Source: Bimuria novae-zelandiae CBS 107.79
Taxonomy: Eukaryota; Ascomycota; Dothideomycetes; Pleosporales; Didymosphaeriaceae
Reading direction: 5' to 3'
NCBI GenBank assembly: GCA_010015655.1
Contig: ML976809.1
Coordinates: 8,692 to 50,098, forward strand
Length of the DNA stretch: 41,407 nucleotides
Shown: one piece after another, positions 10,125 through 23,667 of the stretch
Numbering within the stretch: position 1 is the first letter of the stretch
How the letters are laid out: each line of letters starts with the position of its first letter
Notes under the pieces: model-generated
What the model was told of the DNA's origin: nothing
The model's input: only the letters and a program-made list of their open reading frames with translations
Databases searched by the model: none
Translations under genes and position numbers: made by a program

Positions 10125-13100
10125 CTACTCTCCTAATAATCGGGTAATCTAATAAAACTCGGCCACTAAATAGTTACTTTTTACTGGATTAAATGCCTAC
10201 TTTATCCCTAAATATCGAACTAACCTATTTATAGATAATCTATTAACACCTTTGCGTACTAATTAATTAACCTAATGGCTCTTAACAGAATCCTCGCTCC
10301 CATGCACGATCCCTATTAATCTAACTACTAAAATACTATAATACTAGTATTCGCCGCCTACTGCCTACTAATAACGCCCCCGTTTATTCTCCTCCTATTA
10401 ATGGTATATCTCCTGCGGCACCCCGTACTAAAAACAACCTAAATATGGCTCGAACTAAATCTACTACTTTATTTTTTTAATTATCTCCTTTACTACCTGG
10501 CTCTTTACTTACTAATATTACTAAATATTATGTGCGCTCTATCTATCGCCCGTAGCTTTATATATCTTATACTAATTTACCTACTACGTTAATTACGTAA
10601 TTATTTTATACTAGCGTACGCTTCCTACTAGTTCTGCATAAACCTCTATTATGGACCCCGTCGTGTCTACTCTTATTACTAAAACGCACGCTATACTACT
10701 TCTTTCTTTATCTTTCTTTTTTTCTTTCTCTTCCTTTTTCTCTTTTTCTTTTTTTTTTCTTCCTTTTTCTCTCTCTCTTCCTTTCTCTTTTCCTCTCTCT
10801 TTCTCTCTCTCTCTCCCTCTTCCTCTCCCTTTTTACTTTAATCACGTCTATCTCTTCTCTATTACTACTATCCCTATTACTACTCTTTTTACTCTTCTTC
10901 TCTTTCGTCTTCTTGCCTTCTTTATAAATATTATATTTCTCTTTCCCCTTTTTACACCCTATCCGCTCTACTTCTCTATAATCTAAATACCTACCTAACA
11001 CTATTCGCCTACACGTTGCCGCCTTGCCTTCTCTTACTAACGCTTACACTAACGCATACTCCTTCTCCTCCTACTTGTCTTTGGCCACTCGCTGGGCCCC
11101 TTTTTACATAATTATAACCGCCTTACTCTGTACTCTATTTTATCCTACCTAGCCGCTCTCCTGCGCGTAATCCAACATAGAAAATAGCTAATTAATGTGG
11201 ACAATGCACTAAATATTAGGAATATTAATACCTATACCTAACACGCTTATAGTAATAATTACTTACCCTTTACTAGATATAAAATCCTCTAATATGCTTA
11301 CCTTACTAATAGTATTATAATAATACGCATGGCACCCTAACTACTACGCTAACGCCTTAACCTTACGTACTAAATTACTATATATTACTACCTTATCTTG
11401 CCTATACTTATGTAACTTTTGCTATACTACGCTTAATACTATCCCCTTTACCTCCTACTTCTTTACTACCCTTCCTACCTTAATTACCTAGTATGCCACG
11501 TTCGTCCGCGCCATCTCTACCTAGAATACCTTAATTTAGTTAGGATTAAAATGTATCCGCCGGAATAACTTATCCTTTTTACTTAGTAGTAATGTCGCTA
11601 TTAATAACACTATCTATGTCTTAGTAGTTACTAACTTGCCTAACTACTATATCTGCTTACGAAACGTATACCGCTAGTTTAATACTATATAGCACTTGTT
11701 AATTATAATCTAGTCTAACTATCGTGTTACTCTTAAATAGTTTACGAATATGGTAAACCCCTGCGTAATAGTCGACTTAAGCGTTACTAACACTACTATG
11801 GCTACGTTGGGCAGGTGCCAGCTCTCCCACGCTGTATATAATATCCCCACCTTCTTATACTACTATATTATGTCGCCTCGCAATATAATTAACAGGATAA
11901 CGACGATAGTCGTGCCGCCCTACTTGGCCTACGCCGGTAATATAAATAACATGCTCTTACTCGCCCCTATTAGTATTACCGCTACTACGGGGCTCTCTCC
12001 GCCCACGATAGCATTAATCGCCTCTTGCTATACGCTTTAAAATGTTACTATCTTGCCTGCCATCCTCTATAACTGCTTGGCGGTGTCTATCTTTCTTAAC
12101 CTTCCCTACTAATCTATCCTGGCCTTATCTGCCTTACTCTTAAACGGCGCCCTCTTTTACTTCCTGCACCTATCCTCCTCGCTACTATTTAGTAAAAACC
12201 CTAAAAATTAATGCCAATTTATACTTAATATCTAAAACTACTACTACCTATTTACTATTACCCTAGCCTACTCTATGATGCCTCGTGCGTATACCATACC
12301 CGCTATATACGCCGTGTACCTAGCCTATAAATCCACTACTAACGCTTTCGTGTTCTCTTTATTCTATGCCTCGCTTTTATCTCCTTCTTTTGGCTAAAAC
12401 GTCGCGGACCCGCGTAAAAACCGTTAACTAATACCGATAGTAATCTTATAGTACGCAGCAATTATTAACAACTAGCCTAATCTAACGCTAGTCTCGCGTT
12501 TTAATACCTTTTGTAACCGGTCCGTCGTCCACTTGCGCCCGTTGGGGTTGGCTGGCCATATATATAATAAAATTGCCTCCTTCTTTTACACTATCGCCTC
12601 TATCCGCTGCTAGAACAGCAACACTAGCCATATATAATATACTACTAACTCGCCCACCTCGCGCGGTAAATACTAGTAGATAATCTTAACGTTGCCACTA
12701 ATAGTATACCCTTTATAGTATCTCGTTATAAACACCACCTTGCCGTCCTCGACGAATATATTACGGTGGCCCCCTTTAACTATATTGCTATGCTGGATGC
12801 TTATAATCTCGGGCCCTCTGGCCGGCTACTCGCCCGTAATATATATTAACGCGATTAACTTCTCTCTAAATATAACTACCTAGTCTATATACCGCCTAAC
12901 CTCTTACTAGTTAACGCCCGAACGGGTGCCTAGCTTTATAAACTAGTCCCTAATTCGGGTATCCTGGTTAACCCGCTTATATAACTACTACTCCCCGTCC
13001 ACGGGCATGCAGGTGCGCTAGTCTTTTAAAAAATTCTACCCTAGTTACTTATTAGTTAAATTGTTGCGTAAACTCTCCTACGGGATACTAGGGACAGGCT

Positions 13101-14877
13101 TAGCGGATAGGCTATTACTAAACAATAAATCCTCTATTAATAATTACTAACTCTCCTCCCTTAACCCGTGCACCATGCTGTAGAACTAGGCTATAGTAAA
13201 CTATAGCTCCTTATATAATAGCTCGTTCTACCCTACCCACTCTACATGGCCGCGTAACGTCGTGTTATAATGGATCTTTAGCCTGTACGTCCGCAAATCT
13301 AATATTTACTATATGGGGCTGTGGCTACTGCGCACTATAAACCTGTCTATTATTTACTAGACCTACTATAAACACCCTTTTAACCGGCCCTATTGCTGGG
13401 TGCTGTCCCTATCGCTCTTATATGCGCTATTGCTATCTATGTCGTCTCTTATAAATGCATCTAATAATTCTAACACCTGCTACACTACTATAAACTAGGT
13501 AACCTTAATAATGGCTAATAAAATAGGCAGGTACTATTTGGCGCCCTTCTACCCGTCCTCCTTTACCCCCAATATAGCTAATACACACACTAACGGGCTA
13601 TCGTACTCTTTATGGGTAATAGACTGGCTTAATAATGCGATGTAAAACGCCAAACACGATTTCTTAATACTTAATAACGCTTTACGCTCGCTTATAATTC
13701 TAGTCTTCTCTACCTCCTGCTTGGCCTCTATCTCTCCTACTACACTATCTGCGTCGTCTATTATTGCCTTATTTATACTACCGTCTTTGTTTCTTATCTC
13801 TTTTATCTCTTTCTTTTCTTTCTCCTCTTCCTTCTCTACTACTCCTTCTACTACCTTTACTAACGCCTCCCACGCCTCGCGCTACCACTAAGTAAACTAG
13901 TACGTAGGGCTCTTCTACGCGTGCGCTTACTACGTTTACTAAAAAAATATTAATATCTACTTCTACGGCCAGGCATGGTCACCAATCGCCTTTTTATCTA
14001 TATATAACTATAATGGCGTAAACCGCGTTTAGTGCTTTTTCGTCTAAATTGCTTCTAATTGCACGAATATTCCCGTGCAGTGGATAACGGACGCCTGGCT
14101 AAACTACGCTAACCTATCTATAGCCTCCCATATGGCGGCCGCTATAGACTCCTCTTTGGCTTTAGGCTCTTCTACGCTCGCTAATAATTTAGGCTGCTCT
14201 ATACCTACTAAATATAGTATCTACCTAGTCTACTCTAGCCACGGGTTTACCTCGTCTCGCGCGCTATCCTAGATTATTATCTTAGCCCACTTTTACACGT
14301 TAGCCCACGCCTTGTCTATATTCCTGCCAACGCTTACCCACCCGGCCTCGCCGTCCACGGGTTCGGGGGTGGGTTTGGGTTAGTAGACCTCGAAATACTG
14401 CGAACCAGCGCCCTAGGCCAATAATCATTAGTAATAGACGCGCCTCCAACTCTAATTACTACGTAATTATATACTTTACTTCTCTAATCGACGTAGATGG
14501 CCACTTCTACCTACTAGTAACTAACTATAAACATGGCGCCAATAGTTCTTTATAACGCGGAAACTTTAAACAATCTAACAACACTAGCCTAGGGCTAATT
14601 AGCATATTAATCCGTCTGTGTATACTAGCAACTGGCTAATAGGTTTAATACTCTAACTAGGCACCTCTAGCTCGCTAGTATACTAAAGTAAACTAGCCTA
14701 GCTACTAAGCTTATTTACTACTAACTGCGCTCGCGTGCGCCCAACACTCTAATAAATCTACCATAAATAGTTACTTACCTAGCTAAGCCAAACCCCGTAC
14801 CTACACTCTTTGCATATCGCTAATAAATACTTAAGTAAATATTTAAAATACTCGCTTGCAATGCTACTCTTTACTAT
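10125..14877 (-). pseudogene. TLH pseudogene copy 3, full length, heavily RIPped
   Basis: Matches TLH copy 1 end to end with many more transitions and stops. Only short open pieces remain, such as LGRYLDYREVERIGC (zinc region, below 11001). The start codon is ATG to ATA at 14875-14877. The OrsD and helicase zinc regions are in the same frame. A CT/GA tract expansion (about 10700-10834) makes this copy about 109 bp longer than copy 1 between the zinc site and the stop, which shifts the frame of the C-terminal tail. Cys residues of the zinc site are replaced (C to Y), as expected for RIP of TGC/TGT codons. Confidence 0.85.
10700..10834 (+). repeat. CT microsatellite expansion inside TLH copy 3
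   Basis: Nearly pure C/T tract with long CTCTCT runs, where copy 1 (about 1540-1560) has only a short CT-rich segment. On the TLH strand it would encode Lys/Arg/Glu repeats. Confidence 0.8.
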
Positions 14878-15049
14878 AATGGCGGGCTCAACGCTACTAC
14901 GGGTGGGTTCTAATAATAGGTCCCTATCGCACTATATAGCCTTTTTAACGCGTAAAATTCTTCGCGACTTAACGTGTCTTTACTTATGCTATGCGTTAGT
15001 CTCTATTTCGGAGCTGCCTTTAGTGTCTAATCGCCGCCTTATTATGTTT

Positions 15050-15076
15050 ACCCTAACCCTAACGCGCAACCCTAAC
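15050..15076 (-). promoter_or_regulatory. TTAGGG boxes upstream of TLH copy 3
   Basis: The CCCTAAC...CGCGCAACCCTAAC block is kept unchanged in an otherwise strongly mutated copy. Confidence 0.45.
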
Positions 15077-15290
15077 GCCTATAATTATATATTATTTAGT
15101 ACTATAAATTAGCTAGGACGTGTAACTTAGTGTGCTGAATCTGTTACTAAAATTTTAGGTTAATTAGACTATAGAAACCTATCGACATGTGGGGTTAATT
15201 ATCTTTAATATACAGGCTACGTTCTTAAATATACATAGAAGAATTGGCCTAGCGCGGATATTCTATCCCTAATAAAACCAGAATCCTATT

Positions 15291-15328
15291 AACATGTAGG
15301 GCTACATGTTTATATAGCCCTAGGTTAG
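15291..15328. repeat. Terminal hairpin and TTAG junction of unit 3
   Basis: Perfect hairpin at 15291-15310, 14 nt, then TTAG at 15325-15328. It runs into the unknown-gene repeat within a shared TAGAACTA. Confidence 0.8.
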
Positions 15329-18270
15329 AACTAAAGCACTCGTAGTGCGATTATTATAATTATAGTCTTAGGTAGTAAGTAGGTTCTGGCGGTATACGTA
15401 AGCGTGTACTCGAATAGAAAATAGTACTTATTTATCTAGGCGTAGAGAAAGCCAAATAGCTCTAGCGAGGGAATAATATAGTAAGGAAGCAGCGGGTTAG
15501 CGTTATTAATACTATTATTATAAAGATTCCACTCGCGCCATTGCTCGCACATCTCGTCTATTATAATAAAAAAGACTTAGTACTCCTCCCGGATCCCGTA
15601 CGACTTCCTCTAGTTATCTTAGAGGTTGGAGAATGCACGGCCCTTGCTATATAGGTAGGTACCCTTATAGACCTTCTTTAAGAAAGTCGCGCCCCTACCC
15701 TACTACTACAGCGAGCGGATATAGCCAGGATCCAGCGCCAGATTCTCCACCGCCTGGTTATTAAACACGTACACCTTAGAATCGTTAAAGGGCGTTTTAA
15801 TGTTGGCGTAAAACTATAAATATACTAACCTGTCTATATTCTCCTGGCCGCGCGGCACGCTCGATAGCGTCTGGCCCATTAAGTTTCTTATTATGGCCCA
15901 CGAGTAGGTTATTACGCGAGGATACCCTTTTACCTACTTATTATTATCTAGTAGCTTCACGCGCGTGCGAGCGTACGACTCTAGGTAGTATTACTTTTAG
16001 AGATACGTCTCTGCCTCGAACTTATCTAGGACAGCGTTGTACGAGTAAGCGTAGTCCTCGGATATAATTGTCTTGGCAATATCTATAAAGGTTCTATCTT
16101 GGCTATAAAACTGTAAGTAAGTAGCCTCTACCCAGGCATCCTCCCACCGCCCGTACGTAGTAGTTAAATTATTTATTATATACGCTAGCTTAGTATTCTT
16201 TACGTGCACAAATAGGGTAGCGTTATTAAACTAATCTAACCTAGCGTTCTTGGCGATCTGCTTAAGGATGGTAGTTTATAGTAGATTAAGGTACTTATAC
16301 TATAGCCTATACTCTAAAAGCTGCTCCCGCGCGCTCTCTTTTCGCTTTAACGTCTCTACCAATACCGTAGTCACGCCCCTGCTAATAGTGTCTTTAGAGG
16401 CAGGAAGGTACAACGCTAGCGTTAAGTTATTTACTATCTTACCTATGGCTAGGAGTAGCACGGCGTCTAGCCAGAGCTACTAGTCTTACTTACTTAGGTA
16501 CGTACTATGCTTATACTAGTTTTCAACGTAGAGCTCTAGAAAGAAGATAAAGATTAGTAGCGACTTAGTACTACCTGTAATTAAACCAAAGTAGTAGTAA
16601 GGTATCTTATACAGTAGTAGGTTCCTCGTTACTAGTTTGCCTTAACTATTATACGCAGACACTGTTAGACTAAAATATATATTAGTATTAAGATTTAGAA
16701 TTAGATGCGCCTGAGGGTACCAGTTAATGCTATTCTAGGCAAACCCTAGGCTACTAGGAAAGTAGTAAACACTATTTATATTAAACCTAATCTTGGCACC
16801 TCGTCTTTTCCTGCTACTATTATAGTACTATTATAGGTATAGGTTGCGGGGTAGCTTCTCGTTAGCTGTACTAACATCCTTAGGGAAAGCTATAGCACTC
16901 GTGCCCTTAAACGTAGCCTTTAGATCTAGGCCCTTAGGTAGAGCCGAGGGCTTTATTAGCTTTAGATCGCTAAGGATATCTAGTAGAGGCATTCCCCCGT
17001 CGTGTACCCCGCGAAGCAGGCGCGTAATATCCTTAAATAATAAGCATGCCGAGTGTACGTTAGGGCGCTAGTAATATTCCTAGTAACGTTTATTTGCCTC
17101 TATATACTCCTCGTGTGTATAGCCTTAAAAGTTCCATAGCTACTTAGCGAGCTTATATACGGTTCGCTTAGTGCGTAGCGTAAGTAGACTGCCTACTCTG
17201 GGTATTAATTGCGCCGGCGATGCTGCTTGCCTGGCTACTAGGCTTACCACGTTACTAGGCTGGCCAAAGGGTAAGGGGGATGCAGCCGCTAGTGTTCCTT
17301 ACGTGGCTACCTAAGGCGTGCTACTATTACTTAATAGCTATACTAGTCGAGGCGTACTATTATTAGATAGTGGGGGTAGTAATAGTGGCGTGCTATAATA
17401 AGAGAATAGTTACGCTGGCTGCGCCGTGTTGCTATTCTTAAAAGGCTATCTGGATATAGATTTAACCTAAGATAGTAGTATATTACTTTAGGCTAGGAAC
17501 GTCTTACGTTGGCTACTTTTTTAAACTAAGAACACGCTGCGCTAGCTGCGTGCCTAGAGACCCTTTAAAGCCTCTAATAAACTATTAGTAGCTTTAGCTC
17601 GCGTAGGTGTTAATACGTTACTAACACTACGCGTGGTCCTAATAGGCCTGTCTATAGTAGCCAGCTCCTTAATAACAGCCGTTATAGATAATAGCTATAG
17701 CTTACTACCTGCCAAATCCTGACTTTGCCTTGCCGTGTTATTATCGCTATTGTCCTGTACTTCTATTCGCCTCTCTATGTCTTCTATATATACTAGAACT
17801 GCACTTATGCTTGCACGTACTTGCGCAATCCCAGCCTATATCTTAAGTAGAATACTAGTAGCCCTTACATCTCTATTGCTTATCTATTATAGTATACGTT
17901 ATTCGTACTTAATACGCTCGTTTGTCTGTTCTCTATCGCTCGCTTTAAGTTTATTAATAACTATCGCGGCCTCTACGTCGTCTACTGCCAGCAACGCAAG
18001 AGTAGATACTAGTCTATATATGTCCCCGTCTTTTAGTAACTTGTTTGGCTGGATAAGAGAGTCGCGCGGGATAGGAATATTATTACTAATTTGAAGACCA
18101 AGGTCTGCCATGGTGTTTATTAGTATGCCAAGGGGTGTAGGTTCGTAGTGGATAAACTTAGGGGGAGCCTAACCCTGGCGTTAGTGTTGGTATTACTATT
18201 GGCGAAGACGTTGTGCGGCTTCTACCGCCTTATCTTGGTTCTAATACTTTCTAGGTCGACCTCTAGGCAT
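15328..18270 (-). pseudogene. Unidentified large fungal gene, copy A, 3'-truncated
   Basis: Single frame starting MPRGRPRKY, an AT-hook-like GRP core (18244-18270). It continues through a Pro/Ser-rich low-complexity region to a better conserved part with RPNVHSACL, LLRGVHDGGMPLL, LTVSAYNS, FFLELYVEN, NTKLAYIINNLTTTYGRWED and YSQDRTFIDIAKTI. Only TAG/TAA stops interrupt it. It lacks about 424 C-terminal codons compared with copy B and is cut exactly at the TTAG end of TLH unit 3. I do not recognise a catalytic domain. Proteins of this look occur as uncharacterised, often multicopy products in Pezizomycotina (from memory). DNA binding is suggested only by the AT-hook. Confidence 0.7.
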
Positions 18271-18298
18271 AGTAAATTATGTTATGGGATGTAATAGA

Positions 18299-18665
18299 CG
18301 TTTCTTAGCTCTATTATAGTATATAGTATGTATTACTAATCTATTTAATTTGGGTTAGCGTATTTGCTAATTTATTTATCATCTTCGACGCGAATAACTC
18401 CCTAACTACAACTCTAATAAAAACTTAGAAGAGTACATTCGATGCGTATACTTATTCTCTATAATTTCGTATAGGGAATAGTATTCTCTAAGCTCTACTA
18501 TCGTATACTATACGTGTTACTAATTTATTTAATTCGGGCTAGCGCCTTCGCTTTGCACGCCTTACCAAATCGGGTTCTTACTTTATAACTACACCGTCTT
18601 TGACGTAGATAACTTCACAACTATAACTATAATAGAAAATTAGAAAAGTGCATTTGATTCGCATG
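18299..18665. repeat. Two ~183-bp direct repeats upstream of the unknown gene (copy A)
   Basis: About 18299-18481 and 18482-18665 align throughout. Shared landmarks are TTAGCTCTA/TAAGCTCTA, TTACTAATYTATTTAATT, the ATAACT blocks and GCTTATTCTCTATA. They lie directly 5' of the start codon and may hold the promoter. The same pair occurs upstream of copy B. Confidence 0.65.
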
Positions 18666-18744
18666 CTTATTCTCTATATTTTAGCATATAAAACACGAAA
18701 AATAATTTCTCATGATTTTCTAACCTTAACCCTACTTTTTACCT

Positions 18745-18860
18745 TCATCTACCACCACTACCACAAGATATTATTATACTAGACTAAGCGAAGAAGAGCC
18801 AAGGCCAATCTACTACTACTACTATAAGACGTTATTAGGCTTAACTAAGTAATATAAATA
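18745..18860 (+). repeat. ~61-bp imperfect tandem repeat in the 3' flank of copy B
   Basis: Begins CATCTACCACCACTACCAC and repeats as CAATCTACTACTACTACTA at 18806, with matching following sequence. It is the spacer between the end of copy B and the right end of copy A (about 18744). Confidence 0.55.
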
Positions 18861-18903
18861 TACTACCGCTTTCGCTCCGCTCTTCTCTAGCTAACTTAAA
18901 AAC

Positions 18904-21900
18904 TTAGGTGATACGCGTTAACGTCTTTAAAAGGTCTTTAGTCGCGCTAAAAGTAGCCTTTACGCGGATCTCTTCTCCCCTAATTATAGCGCCTTGCTCC
19001 TGCGTAAACGCTACTATTAACCTGTCTAGTTTGTCTAAACTTAAGCCTTTAATTCTCTTTTATATTAATAGTGTAGGAGGCATCCCTTGCTCTTATATAG
19101 GTAGGAACCCCTTAGCGCCCGCGCTTGTTCGCCTAGCGATCTAGTGCTTTACCGTCTTGTCCATACTCTATATGCGTAGTCCTCGCCGTCTGCACGCCTT
19201 TATAAGTGTTATTATCTTTTAGGCCCAATCGTGCGTACCCGTTTAGCCAGAGTATTGGTGCGCTTGGTAGATAAGACTGTAGACTGTCCTGGGTGGTTCC
19301 TTAAATGGTAATCTGACTATGCTAGGGTCCGCAAAGACGGCTAAAAACTATATTATTTACCCTTATAAGCTTTACGTGCGGCTTTCTTTAGTAAACATAA
19401 TTAGTAACTTATTAGATGGGTACGGTAAGATCTAATGCGTTAGGCGGACTAGGTAGAAAAACTCGTTTAGCTACCTATTTACGCGCTGCTGGCCTAGCTG
19501 GCTTTCTATAAACTCGAAGCTCTTCTATAGGATTAAATAAAAGGGCTTAACTCCCCATCCTGCTCGCTCCAGCTCGTTATCCCAGAGAAAGAGAAATTCT
19601 AGTAGCTTATTAACTATCGAGAAGCGTATCTTATTACCTATAACTATGTGTGGCAGCGTAGCTACCCCTTTATCTAGAAACATGTGTTTTATTCCTTTAT
19701 AGCAGAACGCCACGTTATTATCCTGCCTTAGCGCAGCGCCTAATAGCTCTAAATAGCTCTTATGCGCGGCGAGCATGGCTACCCAGATATTAGCGTTAAA
19801 CTACTCTAGGTAAAGGACATGCAGATACTCTAGTTAGGTTTAAAGTAGTTAAGGGTGCTACAGGACGCAGTGCTGCTAAAACTATCCTATTACTTAGTTA
19901 AACTAGATAAATACGTCTTATAGGTTCTTAACTACTCGCTACCTACGCTTATACTCGGCATGTATTAGCACGTTCCCAATAAGCATGTTATCGCCGTGCG
20001 GCGGAACTAACCACCTTATTATCTAGCTAAACTTAGGCAGGAACTAGCCTAGGCCGCACTTATTTACTATTTCCTGCATGCTAAAGCCCTCTTTCACGAC
20101 GAGATATTGCCCACGCCTTTATTCCTAGTAATCCTTATATAGTAGCGACTCTTTTGCCAATAGGTTACTATTATAGTAGAACTAGAGCGCTCGTAGTGCG
20201 ATTACCATAACTATAGTCTCGAGTAGTAAGTAGGTCCTAGCGGTATGCGCGAGCGTGTGCTTAAATAAAAAATAGTACTTATTTATCTAGGCGTGGAGAA
20301 AGCCAAACAGCTCTAGTAAGGAGATAATATAGTAAGGGAGCGGCGGGTTAGCGTTATTAATACTATTATTATAGAGATCCCACTCGCGCCATTACTCGCA
20401 CATCTCGTCTATTATAGTAAGAGAGACTTAGTACTCCTCCCGGATCCCGTACGACTTCTTCTAGTTATCTCGGAGGTTAGAGAATACATGGCCCTTACTA
20501 TATAGGTAGGCACCCTTATAGACCTTCTCTAAAAAGGTTGCGCCCCCACCCTGCTACTATAGCGAGCGGATGTAGCCAGGATCCAGCGCTAGATTCTCTA
20601 CCACCTGGTTATTAAACACGTACACCTTAAAATCGTTAAAGGGCGTTTTAATATTAGCGTAAAACTATAAATACACTAACCCGTTTATATTCTCCTGGCC
20701 GCGCGGCACGCTTAACAGCGTCTAGCCTATTAAGTTTTTTATTATGGTCCACGAGTAGGTTATTACGCGAGGACACCCTCTTACCTACTTATTATTATTT
20801 AGTAGCTTCACGCGCGTGCGAGCGTATAACTCTAGATAGTATTACTTCTAGAGATACGTTTCTACCTTAAACTTGTCTAGAATGGCGTTGTACGGGTAAG
20901 CGTAGTCCTCGAATGTAATCGTCTTGGCAATATCTATAAAGGTCCTGTCTTGGCTGTAAAACTATAGGTAAGTAGCCTCTACCCAGGCATTTTTCTATTG
21001 CCCGTACGTAGTAGTTAAATTATTTATTATATACGCTAGCTTAGTATTCTTCGCGTGTATAAATAGGGTAGCGTTATTAAACCAATCTAACTTAGCGTTC
21101 TTGGCGATTTACTTAAGGATAGCAGTCTATAGCAAATTAAAGTGCTTATACTATAGCCTATACTCTAAGAGCTGCTCCCGCGCGCTCTCTTTTCGCTTTA
21201 ACGTCTCTACTAATACCATAGTCACGCCCCTGCTAATAGTGTCTTTAGAGGTAGAAAAATACGACGCTAGCGTTAAGTTATTTACTATCTTGCCTATAGC
21301 TAGGAGTAGTACGGCGTCTAGCCAAAGCTACTAGTCTTGCTTGCTTAGGTACGTACTATGCTTATACTGGTTTTTAACGTGGAGCTCTAGGAAGAAGATA
21401 AAGATTAGTAGTAACTTAGTACTGCCTGTAACTAAACTAAAGTAGTAGTAAGGCATCTTGTGTAGTGGTAGGTTCCTTATTACTAGTTTGCCTCGACTAT
21501 TATACGCAGACACCGTTAGACTAAAATATATATTAGCGTTAAGGTTTAGAATTAAATGCGCCCAAGGGTGCTAGTTAATGCCGTTTTGGGTAAACCCTAG
21601 GCTGCTAGGAAAGCAGCAAACACTGTTTATATTAAACCTAATCTTGGCACCTTGTCTTTTCCTATTATTATTATAATGCTATTATAGGCATAGGTTGCGG
21701 GGTAGCTTCTCGTTAGCCGTACTAATATTCTTAGGGAAAGCTATGGCACTCGTGCCCTTAAACGTAGCCTTTAAATCTAGGCCCTTAGGCAGAGCCAAGG
21801 GCTTTATTAGCTTTAAATTACTAAGAATATCTAGTAGAGGCGTTCCCCCGTCGTGCACCCCGCGAAGCAGGCGCGTAATATTCTTAAATAATAAGTATGT

Positions 21901-23121
21901 TAAGTATACGTTAGGGCGCTAGTAATATTCCTAATAACGTCTATTCGCCTCTGCATGCTCCTCGTGTGTATAGCCTTAGAAGTTCTATAGCTACTTAGCG
22001 AGCTTATATATAGTTTACTTAGTGCGTGGCGTGGGTAGACTACCTGCTCTGGGTGTTAATTACGCCGGCGATGCTGCTTACCTGGCTACTAGGCTTACCA
22101 CGTTACTGGGCTAACCAAAGGGTAAGAGGGATATAGCTACTAGTGTTCCTTGCGCGACTGCCCAAGGCGTGCTGCTACTACTTAATAACTATGCCAGCCA
22201 AGGCGTACTATTATTAGATAGTGGGGGTAGCGGTAATAGTATACTATGGCGGGAGAATAGTTACGCTAGCTACGCCGTGTTGCTATTCTTAGAAGGCTAT
22301 CTAGATATAGATTTAACCTAAGATAGTAGTGTGTTACTTTAGGCTAGAAACGTCTTGCGTTGGCTACTCCTTTAAACTAAAGATACGCTGCGCTGGCTGC
22401 GTGTCTAGGGACCCTTTAAAGCCTCTAATAAACTATTAGTAGCTTTAGCTCGCGTAGATATTAATACGTTACTAACACTGCGCGTGGTCCTAATAGGCCT
22501 GTTTATAGTAGCTAGCTCCTTAATAATAGCTACTATAGATAATAGCTACAGCTTACTGCCTGCCAAATCCTAACTTTGCCTTGCTATATTATTATCGCTA
22601 CTATCCTATACTTCTGTTCGCCTCTCTATATCTCCTATGTGTACTAGAACTGCACCTATACTTATACGTACTTGCGTAATTTTAGCCTGCATCTTAAGTA
22701 GAATACTAGTAGCCCTTGCATCTCTATCGCTTATCTATTATAGTATACGTTATTTATACTTAATACGCTCGTTCGTCTGTTCTCTATCGCTCGCTCCGAG
22801 TTCATTAATAACCGCCATAGCCTCTACGTCGTCTACTACTAGCGACGCGAGAGTAGATACTAGTCTATATATGTCCCTGTCTTTTAGTAACTCGTCTAGC
22901 TAGATGAGAGAGTCGCGCGGGATAGGAATATCGTTACTAATTCAAAGACTAAGGTCTACTATAGTATTTATTAGTATGCTAAGGGGTGCAGGTTTATAGT
23001 AGATAAACTTAAAAGGAGCCTAACCCTGGCGTTGGCGTTAGTATTACTATTGGCAAAGACGTCGTGCGGCTTCTATCGCCTTATCTTGGTTCTAATACTT
23101 TCTAGGTCGACCTCTAGGCAT
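18904..23121 (-). pseudogene. Unidentified large fungal gene, copy B, full length
   Basis: ATG at 23119-23121 and terminal TAA at 18904-18906 enclose 1,406 codons in one frame with no indel, broken only by TAG/TAA stops. The N-terminal 980 or so codons match copy A. The C-terminal part adds PHGDNMLIGNVL, EYLHVLYLE, AMLAAHKSYLELLGAALRQD, LPHIVIGNKIRFS, LLEFLFLWDNELERAGWG, LNEFFYLVRL and TRRGxR-like basic patches. No DDE, RT, HUH or P-loop motif was evident. The two copies are head to tail, and the missing end of A is present in B. Function unknown. A subtelomeric or mobile-element role is inferred from copy number and position only. Confidence 0.7.
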
Positions 23122-23150
23122 AGTAAATTATGTTATGGGATATAATAGAC

Positions 23151-23517
23151 GTCTCTTAGCTCTATTATAGTATATAGTATGCATTGCTAATCTATTTAAT
23201 TTAGGTTAGCGTATTTACTAATTTATTTATCATCTTCGACGCGAATAACTCCCTAACCACAACCCTAATAAAAACTTAGAAGAGTACATTCGACGCGTAT
23301 ACTTATTCTCTATAATTTCGTATAGGGAATAGTATTCTCTAAGCTCTACTATCGTATACTATACGTGTTACTAATTTATTTAATTCGGGCTAGCGCCTTC
23401 GCTTCGCACGCCTTACTAAATCGGATTCTTACTTTATAACTACACCGTCTTCGACGTAGATAACTCCACAACTACAACTATAATAGAAAATTAGAAAAGT
23501 GCATTCGATTCGCATGC
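23151..23517. repeat. Two ~183-bp direct repeats upstream of the unknown gene (copy B)
   Basis: Same arrangement as 18299-18665. The units are about 23151-23333 and 23334-23517. Just beyond is CTAACCTTAACCCTACTTTT (23571-23590), a telomere-like right edge that the two copies share. Confidence 0.65.
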
Positions 23518-23667
23518 TTATTCTCTACATTTTGGCATATAAAACACGAAAAATAATTTCTCATGATTTTCTAACCTTAACCCTACTTTTTACCTTTATT
23601 TTCTTTTCTTTCTTTTTATTCTTTTTCTCTTCTCTTATTCTACTTTTTTTCCCTTTTAATCTTTTTA

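Larger units (their letters stand above)
9993..15324 (-). repeat. TLH repeat unit 3 (full length, subfamily A)
   Basis: Colinear with unit 1 over its whole length but far more AT-rich. The right end carries the same hairpin and a mutated GCCCTAGG before TTAG. Confidence 0.75.
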
